Assembly: GCF_958298935.1 (NCBI RefSeq)
Contig: NC_084944.1
Span: 17,143,679 to 17,207,678, forward strand
From: Phragmites australis
Taxonomy: Eukaryota > Streptophyta > Magnoliopsida > Poales > Poaceae
DNA length: 64,000 nucleotides
Direction of reading: 5' to 3'
Positions 56,001-64,000 of this stretch are shown one piece after another. The notes under the pieces are model-generated. The model was given only the letters and a program-made list of their open reading frames with translations, made no database searches and was not told where the DNA came from. Made by a program: the position numbers and the translations under genes. Positions within the stretch are counted from its first letter, which is position 1. Each line of letters opens with the position of its first letter.

Positions 56001-57830
56001 TTAGACAGGTTTGGGCCTGTAGAGGATAATAACCCTATGCCATGTTTGTCTTATATTGATCTGAGCCTGTTGGAAGGGGGGTGCAGCTAGCTTGTATGGA
56101 TCTAAACCTAGTCGGCAACTTTTTCTTTGGCTTCTATTGGCTTGTGGTGCTCTCCAATGACTTGCTTTGGCTCCACCTCTATAGGGCCCCTTGGCTCCGT
56201 ATATATCTGTGGGTGTCATATGTTGTTTGGACTCCTCTTTCTTATTCTTGGATATAAACATTCCTGGTTACGGGACGCCTTGGGTATCTATGGGTAGTTT
56301 CCTTTCTTACAAGGATCCCCTTCCCATAGATGTAGATATGCCCTGAGAATTACGAGAAACCCTAAGGTACACAGATATGGTAACTATCTATGTGCTTCGA
56401 CTAGCGATCAACGTGTCCTGAACTAATCAAAGGAATAAGAAGTCCATGATATGCTGTCAAAAATGTCTAGCAGAAAGTACTCCCATTGAATGCGAAAAGC
56501 ATCTAACTTTCAATTACATAAAATATTAGCCGTCAAATTAGCAATATATGTTTTCCGCCTATTTCGAGGAAATGCCTTAGAAAAGAGAGAGAGAAAACTG
56601 GGAAAAGCTGCCATTTGAGCACTTATGCCTATATACGCACTTGGGATTCCAAGACTGCCAATCTAGGAAACCTTTCCTGATAGCCATTCAGGGGCTTCAC
56701 ATATACTAGGACTACAAAACTTGTCATGCGTGCCACATTTCTATCGACATGGGGAGAAGTGTCTGTAGGAACCACAGGAAACCTTATCGTTTCCCCAAAG
56801 TGTCTGAAAGCTAAGACATTTTCCACTCAGAATTTGACCTAAGGTGATCACGATGAACAATCTGATAAGAAACCCTGAAATCTCCCTAACCTACTAGGAA
56901 GAAACAAAGGTTGAATACTTGTTTGAAATTTCCTTGTATTTAGGAGAAGATTCACAGTCATGCATAGGCATTATAGTAGAAAAAGGAACCTTTCATTTAA
57001 CAAGATTTTTTTGCTCTTTTACATATAAGATAAGGTAAAGAGGATCACAAGGAGTCCTATATATCTACTTGACAAAGAGGAATGAGAGACTTCAACCAAC
57101 GAAGCTTCACTGACTCGGTAAGAGGAAGGAGAGACTTCCCTAGCTCTCTCTATCCATCAACACCAATGGAGAGAATGGGGTCGTTGATGCTCTAGCCCCA
57201 TGTCGCTACCCGATCATCGAATTCTCCAACGACATAGGGTTTGGAAAAGGCATTGGCTTTCCACCCTCATTGTCGGTGTTGCTGCTCTGGCTACTCCCTC
57301 TACCTATCCTCACCAGAATAACACGAGAACAAAAAGGATGAAGTTGCCGGTGTTTTACCGTCTTTAGTAAAGACGTTGTCAGATGCCACCCTTTTCTTTG
57401 CCTCAGCCGCCGCTTCTTTCTCCTCTATATTTTGCCTCCAGAAGGTCACAGTCCACCTCATCTTGTACTGGAGATGCCGGGGTTTGATGCAGCCAACCTC
57501 TAGCACCCGGGGGTTTATATAGGCCAACGGGTCAAGAAACGCATCGTTTTGTCTCCCAAACATTAATTATGAGCATGGCCGCATTATGAGCCACAAACAC
57601 CCAAGTGACGCACGATCATCGAGGTTATGTCTTTTCAGCTAGCTCACACAGATGAAGAGGTAGTCATCATTGCACCCATTTATTTACTGGATTTTTCAGT
57701 GCACAGGGTACAATCGAAAAGATGGTACATCAACTCTTTTCTGCTAGTGATAGGGAATCTTTTCACCACTATGAAAAATTTCTACTGCAACAGTTTAACT
57801 TCTGAGCCTGGCTAGCAATAGTATTATCTC
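56001..57830 (-). repeat. Probable 5' leader and LTR of the Tat element, copy 2
   Basis: The block gacaggtttgggcctgtaga at 56007-56026 is of a type common in Tat leaders. On the minus strand a TATA box (tatataaa) lies at 57514-57521 in ggcctatataaacccc. A frame of 87 codons (57300-57563, minus) starts with MFGRQNDAFLDPLAY and contains EEKEAAAEAKK; I do not recognise it and it probably is LTR sequence. LTR ends were not found. Confidence 0.4.
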
Positions 57831-58149
57831 TCTCGTACATTTGCAAGGATCAGATGATATTTATGGACCAACTAGAAAATCTACCTGGATGGAACACCTT
57901 TTCAAGAACACAAAGGAGTTCAGAATCCTAAGTAGGTGATCTGAGGGTCCAAAAAACTAGGTTAGATACTTCATCCTAATTAGAGATCCGAGTCCTACTC
58001 GATGACATGGTCAGATGAAAATCTTATCTTTGGTGGCCATATACTTGATCCGTTTAAGTAACCATATACTATTTCCTCCTCACTGACATTGGCTGGCATG
58101 AAGTAACCATATACTATTTCATCCTCACCTATAAAAACTCAACAATAAT
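57831..58149. other. Unassigned interval
   Basis: No coding sequence or known repeat recognised. The phrase aagtaaccatatactattt occurs twice (58054-58072, 58100-58118), a short direct duplication. Confidence 0.5.
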
Positions 58150-60567
58150 AGGTTGAGTACGAAGGTACTCGTAAGATCATGCAAGTAACCATATACTTAC
58201 TCAATAGTGGGGACACAATAATCCAACTCCAAGGATCATGCATTTGGGATGCGTAGCAAGGAGTAGGCTACAAGGTTAAATGAATTTATATGCAAAAAGC
58301 AATTTATTGACTCAAGAGTGTGGGCACCTAATATATCTCAAACTTATGATATCCCATCATGAGAACATAAGTATAAACATAACCATCATAAGAACATACT
58401 CCTCCCAACATAGGCATACTCAAGCCAACATACCACATTCACCCCAATCATCGAAAACTCTACGATTGATGCTGATGGACATAAGTGTGGTCATGACCGA
58501 GAGTGCGGCAATTCAAATTGATTTTACACCCTACAATGGGGTACTTCTTTACCAACATGATACAAGACCATACGGCTCAAGGAGCCGATCAAATTGCAAG
58601 AGGGGGTACCCATGACAACCTTTCCCTTTTAAGCCCCGACCGCTTGGAACATGCATCTCTCAGTGCGGAGGCTACTTAGGTCTTCTCTCGGGGCAACCTC
58701 AAGTGTCTCTTCAAGCCCTCACGCTCACACCGTAGATGTTTAAGCCTAAATGATCACAGCTACAAGAAGTATTCGGCTCACCTTTACCATATTTCGATAT
58801 GTGGAAAGTATAGATAAGTGCTTAAGCTAACGACACCAACGATCGGTGCTTAAGAGATCTAGGTGAGTCTATGACCTTTGAGACTCCATCCCATCATATT
58901 TATTTTGGCAAAACATTGTTAAGCCCTAAAGCTCATGAACGATGGATGAACCACCGCTCAATTTCTACCGGTGACCTAAGCTTGCTAAGCTCATCACATT
59001 CATTTTAAGTTTGATAATTACATAATGACACCACGGATTACAATGGATCAAGATATACACAATGTCAAGGTAGGGCAATGTAACAATTAGTATGTACCCA
59101 AAAAACCTGACATTGAGTAACTAAACATGCATGACATACATAAAATCATAATTTATCAAAATTAAGCACACAAAGATACAATGTAGAGGTGAAATATGCA
59201 TAGATGCTTGCCTTGGTGCTCTGATGCTTCACTCAAATACACCTTCGGTTCGATATCGGCCTTGACTGCTTGAACCGTCGACACATCACTCTCTAATCAA
59301 TGGAAGAACGCATCGAATGAACAAAAGAACGAACGAAGATGTTTGCTCATGTTGCATGATTGTGAATGGGATGCGATGTGATATGTCATGAAAACATTTG
59401 CAAAAGAATGCTTATGCGATTGGGTTAGAAGAGGCTTAAACCTTGCATGAGACACTTAAGGTCACAAGGTTTTGAGTGGCTAGCGGTTAGACCAGCCTAG
59501 GTAGTGGTCAGACCGTGGGGGTTGAACAGAGAAGAAAACTGTCCTGAGTGAACCTCACGATTAGATCAGACCAATGGTAGTCAGAACACAAGGTCTGGCG
59601 TTCAGACTGGCCATAGTGGCAATCTGATTCCTGACTATGGAGTGTGACTTGAACTCTAACCGGCCAAGTCACAACTCAGTGGTCAGATCGGCCATAGTGG
59701 CTGTCAAATAGCTAGGCCTGGCTGGCAACACCTCAGCGAGGTCCCGGTGAAGGCTCCGACAATGCCTTCTACTAAGAGTGGTATCAAAACACTCTACAAG
59801 GTTAGGAGAGTTCATTTTTGGTGGTTAGGGTGACATGCATGGGGCCAAACTCGAGGGCCCCTTGGATAACAACCATGGCTAGGGTGGAGCTCGGGTCTAA
59901 ACTAATGGGGGATCGATTGGAGCAGGAATGACGGAGAAATGGTTAGGGAAGTCTCAACTTTGTGAGGGGAAGCTTCTTAATGGTCAGTCGACTCTGAGAA
60001 TGCTTCGAATCGAAGATAGGGCTCCAAGGTGGTGTTTGGCCTTAAGGTGGAAGAAGACCATGCAGAAATATTCTCTAGCGAGGAAGACAGTGGAGAGGAG
60101 CTTGAGGAAGCTTGGTGAAGCTCGGGGAGGTCTTCCTTCGTTGATCTCTGGTCGTTGTGGTGGTCGAGGTGGAGCTCTACTCTCTCTCTCTCTCTCAATT
60201 TTTGGGTGGAAGAAGAAATGAGTTTGAGAGAGAGAGTGAGGGGTCTTAACTAGGGGTTCTGAGCCCTGGCGGTCAAATGACGGCTAGTGCGGGTCTGACC
60301 ACAAGCTAGGCTGACGTGCTGAAAGTCCTCTTCCTTTTTCTTATTTCTACCAATTCTTTTCCTTATCCTTCCTAGATGGTCTTCGAGCACCTAACTAATT
60401 ATAAACAAGTACCACTCAAAATTATATGGTGGAAACAAGCATTGATCAATGACGTAACATTTCCAACACATTTTTGAACACTTGAAACAAAACTGAAAGT
60501 ATTAAGCATGATGTCATGATGTGTATGCATGATTGATGACTAGGTTAAGGTTTTTTCAGGTGTGACA
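58150..60567 (-). repeat. Left (3') LTR of element F, L2-like and truncated
   Basis: From gagtacgaaggtactcg onward it follows the L2 LTR block order in diverged form, and it ends ...caggtgtgaca at 60567. It has loose copies of ggtcagacc at 59480-59700. The outer third of the LTR is missing. A ct-repeat lies at 60178-60197. The frame at 59928-60221 is not supported. Confidence 0.75.
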
Positions 60568-60610
60568 ATCCCCCCCCCCCTCCCAAAAAAAGAATCTTGA
60601 CTCAAGATTC
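60568..60610 (-). promoter_or_regulatory. Polypurine tract and hairpin of element F
   Basis: The long C-run at 60570-60583 is the polypurine tract on the minus strand. The palindrome 60592-60610 has 9-bp arms gaatcttga / tcaagattc around one base. Confidence 0.72.
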
Positions 60611-60761
60611 GACAAACACAAAGGAGAAGGTGGCGGGTCAAACATTTTCACAACGAGAAATGGTAACAACTTGGTAAGAAAATGCCTTAAGGGATTGATT
60701 CGAAGTGGAAACAATTTTTTTCCATTGATGGAATAATAGGATTCACCGGGCTTCTCAAACC
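60611..60761 (-). other. Non-coding interior of element F
   Basis: Short stretch between the hairpin and the stop of the H3-like frame. No pol motif is seen; the whole interior is about 650 bp. Confidence 0.6.
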
Positions 60762-61046
60762 CTACGAGTGAAAAGTCATTGAGCCTTTCTGTGCTTTGGC
60801 GATCAGACCGTGGCTAGGCCGTGGTTGGATAGTGATCATGGCGATTGGACCGCCAATCGGACAGAGAATTTTTGGCGCCTTCCCTGCATCCAATCCCTCA
60901 GAGTGGTACAGCTTCTTGCCTTCATGCTGGGGAACAGTGACGACACAGCTAGGTCCAACTGAAGCGTTAGGTGCAAAGGTGGCAATGGTGTGGGAAGGAA
61001 TATAGCCGTTGGTGGCCTTGCGAGCAGTCTGCCCAGTGCGGGCCAT
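60762..61046 (-). CDS. Small ORF with histone H3 tail-like N-terminus (element F)
   Basis: 94 codons, open, on the minus strand. It begins MARTGQTARKATNGYIPS. Against the H3 tail, residues A1 R2 T3 Q5 T6 A7 R8 K9 T11 G13 and P16 agree; K4 is G, S10 is A, G12 is N, K14 is Y. After residue 18 there is no H3 similarity (HTIATFAPNASVGPSCVVTV...), so it is not a histone. The ATG lies 159 nt from the primer-binding site and is directly preceded by tttcaacctatag, an acceptor-like sequence. L1 has an H3-like frame at the same place. It is the only frame in this element. Whether it is expressed is unknown; histone mimicry is inference. Confidence 0.5.
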   Translation of the reverse strand: MARTGQTARKATNGYIPSHTIATFAPNASVGPSCVVTVPQHEGKKLYHSEGLDAGKAPKILCPIGGPIAMITIQPRPSHGLIAKAQKGSMTFHS

Positions 61047-61205
61047 CTATAGGTTGAAAACAGGAGAGTATTAGTAAAACATTTTAAATAAAACAACAGA
61101 AAGAAGCACAAGGGTAAACAAAATTTTTGCAAATATAGGTTTTATAAATTAAACCCTTAACACGCGTCCATTTCTATCTAGGCTTGCGTCCTACGATCGA
61201 TATGG

Positions 61206-61216
61206 CTCTGATACCA
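61206..61216 (-). promoter_or_regulatory. Primer-binding site of element F
   Basis: TGGTATCAGAG on the minus strand, four bases from the LTR at 61221. The next leader bases (gtaggacgcaagcctagata) match L1 and B. Confidence 0.92.
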
Positions 61217-61220
61217 CTTC

Positions 61221-62229
61221 TGTCATACCCGGTTTTAAAACCAAACCGAATGTAAACTACATGTATGCTAGGATCAAATTACATATACGTAGTGACGTCA
61301 TAAGTGAGTAGCAGACACAATATCCATTATTACAATGTACTTTATTACATCAATAACCCAAGGGAATAAAAGAAGATTACAAAGCAACGGAAATAAACTT
61401 AGCATGGCACCCAACTCCACAGGTAGTCGACCGAATAGTCGTCTGCCTAGAACTCAGCTCCATCTTCTGGGAAGTCATCGAAGTCTTCACCTTCTGAGCA
61501 GCAATCAGATTATGGAGGAGAGAGCAAGCGTGAGTATATAGAATACTCAGCAAGTGTGGAAAAATTATTACATGCGGGCCAAAAGTCAAGATAGGCTTAA
61601 CTCAAAAGTTTATTGGCATAAACACTATTTTATTAGTAAAACAATTATAAAGGCAGGCAACCTACTTCTATGCGAATGATTTCTCTAAGACAGGAGCCAA
61701 GGTTCCAACCACCTTGCTCCACAATCGAGGTTCCAACCACCTCTAAACAAAGCTAACTGGAATCACAGTTCCCACCACTGTGATCCACGAGATCCAACCA
61801 ACCAACCCGAGAACCACCCGACTAATCATGTGCGGAGTCCATGCCGCTCATGACCATGAGCACGGCTGATATATCAGTTTCCACTCTGCAGGGGTTGTAC
61901 ACTTTACCCACAAGACGTGTCCTCCTTTTTTCTCGTGTCGATCAAACACTTACATACTTCCGAGGTGTGCGGCCAGGATTCCACTGCAAAGCCTTTCCAA
62001 CGCCTCTCTCGGCACGTGTTGACCCGCTAAGGTTTCACCGCCGTACATAAGTGGAGTACACCCTCCACCCCAGAAACCCCCTCTTGCGCCTTATGGTTCC
62101 AGGAAGTACACCCTTCCATCCCCGTACCACCAAGTGATCTTCACAATGCTGAGAGAAAAGCGAATTACTGAGCTAGACCCATCCCATACCAGGCTTGTAG
62201 TTGTACTATTTTCATGGGTGGTCGCTCCA
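61221..62229 (-). repeat. Right (5') LTR of element F, L1/B-like and truncated
   Basis: Starts TGTCATACCCGGTTTTAAAA and shares with the B LTR the blocks actcagcaagtgtgga (61549 onward) and gtggtcgctcca (62218-62229). It stops abruptly where another LTR begins. It does not look like the left LTR of the same element (58150-60567) beyond the terminal bases. Confidence 0.75.
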
Positions 62230-63461
62230 TGAGAAGATCGGGAAAATCCCAAAAAATCAACTAGAACAAGTGAATGTGCAATAAATTAAAGGAGACAAAG
62301 ATTTGATTCTGAAGTTCGGCCACCTCACAAAGGAGTACCGACATCTCCATTGAGGATCTTACAAAGAGTCGGGTCTCTTTCAACCCTTTCCTCACTCAAG
62401 CTACTACAAAGATTAAGCTAGGGTTCTTACTAAAATAAATGGGTAATACAAACTTTCTAGGGCACTCCACAAGCTTGGGTGCTCTCCGGGTGACACCTTG
62501 CCATCTAGGAACTTAAACCTCCAAGAGAAAAGAACACGAATCAAAAGCTTGGCGATGACTTCAAGTACTCAAGAATGGATTTTAGCTCTCTAGCACTCAA
62601 TCTCACTTCCCAAACCCTGATCTCCAAATCTTGCATGAATCAAAGCTCTAGAGGATTTAGGAGGGCTATTGAATGGCTTTGAATGAGTTTGTCCACGAGT
62701 TGTTCAGCAGCAAATGAAGGAGGGGGTGAGGGGTATTTATAGCCCACTTCAAAAAACTAGATGTTACTGTGTATTTTGTACTGACCCGGAGTATCCGGGT
62801 TCACCCAGAGACTCCGAGTAACACTTGGGCACACAGGCAGAACTGCTATCCGAGCTTGCCCGGAGGGTCCAAAAACACCAGAACCCGGAGTATCCGGGCC
62901 AACCCAGATAATCCGGGTTAAACACTTAAAGCCTACCCGAGACTCTGGCTTGGAGTCTCACCTAGAGAATCCGACCATATACCAGACTCCGGAGTATCCG
63001 GACTAACCCGGAGACTTTGGGTTGAGCTCTCAAGCTCAAACTGAGACTCTGCCAGATTCTCACCCGGAGGCTCCAACCTATTGACAGAGTCCGAAGTATC
63101 CAGGCTAACCCGGAAACTCCGGGCTCAGACAACATAAGTCTTTTTTTCCGGTGTTCGTAGGTGATTGTGTCTCAACTTTCGGTTCTAAAAATATACTTTG
63201 AGTTCTGAGACACCTTCAAAAGTATTAACACACATCCCTCTTGATATTACGGCTATCCTGAACTCAAATTCAAAATAAAAATGAATTAAGGTCTATTGAG
63301 TAACTACATGCTGATTCTCTTTTCTTTTTGAGGAATGCCAACGTCTCTTAACTTATCCAATGGGACTAAAACCTATTCATAACTTCAATAAACTCATTAG
63401 TCCCTTAATCGTTTGTCATCAATTAGCCAAAACCCACATAGGTGGCCTAGATGCACTTTCA
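62230..63461 (-). repeat. Complete LTR, probably of a large copia-type element
   Basis: On the minus strand it runs TGAAAGTGCATCTAGGCC...GATCTTCTCA, 1232 bp. A TATA box (tataaata) lies at 62734-62741. Upstream of it (62780-63125) are many loose copies of cccggagtatccggg. The start resembles Maximus/SIRE-type copia LTRs. Flanking pentamers (ctcca and gtcat) do not match, so it is not a simple solo LTR; recombination between elements is likely. Confidence 0.6.
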
Positions 63462-64000
63462 GTCATACTCAGGAGCTTCGTCAACCTCAAGATTATACTG
63501 AGAAGGGATTCTTTCCCCCTCATATGCCTCATCGGTAGGTTCAATCCAGACAACCGATGACTGTCCAGCATATAGTTCATCATCATCATTACCCTCCTCT
63601 TCATCACCCACCTCCTCATCCGCATACCCCCCCCCCCATCCTACATCTCCCTAACTCCCTACTTATTCTTCTATTGCACAAGCAATATAGGTGGTCAACC
63701 TCTTTCCACTACATCCTACAGGTACCTCCTCCAAACTTGGTTTTCCCTGAGCGGGTACACCTCCCAGTACACACCATCTCTCCTATGATTTCCAACAATG
63801 CTAATAGTCATCTCTTGAACCTCGAGATCTATTTTGAAACCCCACATCAATCAATCGTGCAAATGGCCGACACTCTTCTGCATAGGTCTAAAAATACCCT
63901 TATCCATTGACTCAAAGATCGATAGCACTACCCCTGCCGGACCATAAAATATTTCATTGTCCCCACAAAAAATCACAAAGTGCCACTTATCAGACATACC
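63462..64000 (-). pseudogene. Mutator-like (MULE) transposase N-terminal fragment
   Basis: One minus-strand frame runs from the window edge to 63462: MSDKWHFVIFCGDNEIFYGP, VVLSIFESMDKGIFRPMQKS, WGFKIDLEVQEMTISIVGNH, RRDGVYWEVYPLRENQVWRR, then an acidic linker EEVGDEEEGNDDDELYAGQS and IPSQYNLEVDEAPEYD. The pattern of a YGxxGVxLSxF start, an xxWxxGFxIDxEVQEMT block, VYWExxPL and an acidic linker is typical of the N-terminal region of plant MULE transposases. The catalytic domain would follow but is cut off by the LTR at 63461. About six in-frame stops show decay. The family call is from memory of the pattern, so moderate. Confidence 0.45.

Noticed and set aside
60541..60611. Rho-independent terminator formed by the palindrome and homopolymer
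   Set aside because: Eukaryotic context; the homopolymer is the polypurine tract of element F and the palindrome recurs at the same place in other elements.
60762..61046. A true histone H3 gene or H3 gene fragment
   Set aside because: Similarity ends after about 16 residues; no histone fold sequence follows here or in L1.

Overview
This is a plant nuclear window, almost certainly from a grass (Poaceae). It is a dense stack of LTR retrotransposons: Ty3/gypsy chromoviruses with roughly 3-kb LTRs and C-terminal chromodomains, a decayed Tat-type gypsy element with a second (archaeal-like) RNase H, and copia-type LTR pieces. It also holds one hAT-type non-autonomous DNA element and a Mutator-like transposase fragment. 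I see no bacterial gene organisation, no rRNA or tRNA gene, no CRISPR array and no intact host gene. The family calls rest on conserved protein motifs, tRNA-iMet-type primer-binding sites (TGGTATCAGAG), polypurine tracts, TG...CA ends and target-site duplications (TSDs) read directly from the sequence. Domain boundaries inside decayed polyproteins are approximate.

Layout. Positions 1-4614, 28742-30225: an old, scrambled chromovirus (element A) with minus-strand integrase, plus-strand RT/RNase H, plus-strand gag and minus-strand protease/RT pieces. Positions 4615-28741: element L1, plus strand, inserted in A (TSD attgt/actgt). Positions 9595-24728: element L2, minus strand, inserted in the integrase gene of L1 (TSD gttgt, exact). 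Positions 18943-23122: element L3, a probable solo LTR, inserted in the right LTR of L2 (TSD agacc, exact). Four insertion layers can therefore be ordered in time.

Positions 30226-57830 are built on Tat-type element pieces on the minus strand. One copy (30226-31466 and 42200-42329) is split by element B (31467-42199, TSD gtaat), which has 3.6-kb LTRs around only 2 kb of internal DNA. A solo LTR C1 sits in the right LTR of B (TSD aatat). Next come a copia-like LTR carrying a hAT element (42472-43648, 8-bp TSD) and a second Tat copy (44712-57830). That copy is interrupted by a 3-kb solo LTR (48494-51527, TSD ctagc) and by solo LTR C2 (51664-53399). Positions 58150-62229 are a chimeric small element F with two unlike LTRs around 650 bp. 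Positions 62230-63461 are another LTR, and the window ends in a Mutator-like fragment.

The most interesting signal is a short-range resemblance to the histone H3 N-terminal tail at the start of the first reading frame after the primer-binding site in two different elements (L1 at 6348, F at 61046). Both frames start about 150-160 nt from the primer-binding site, and each is preceded by an acceptor-like pyrimidine tract plus AG. L1 also encodes a chromodomain, the module class that reads methylated H3 tails. A second signal is a palindromic hairpin beside the polypurine tract in five elements, with paired changes in both arms.
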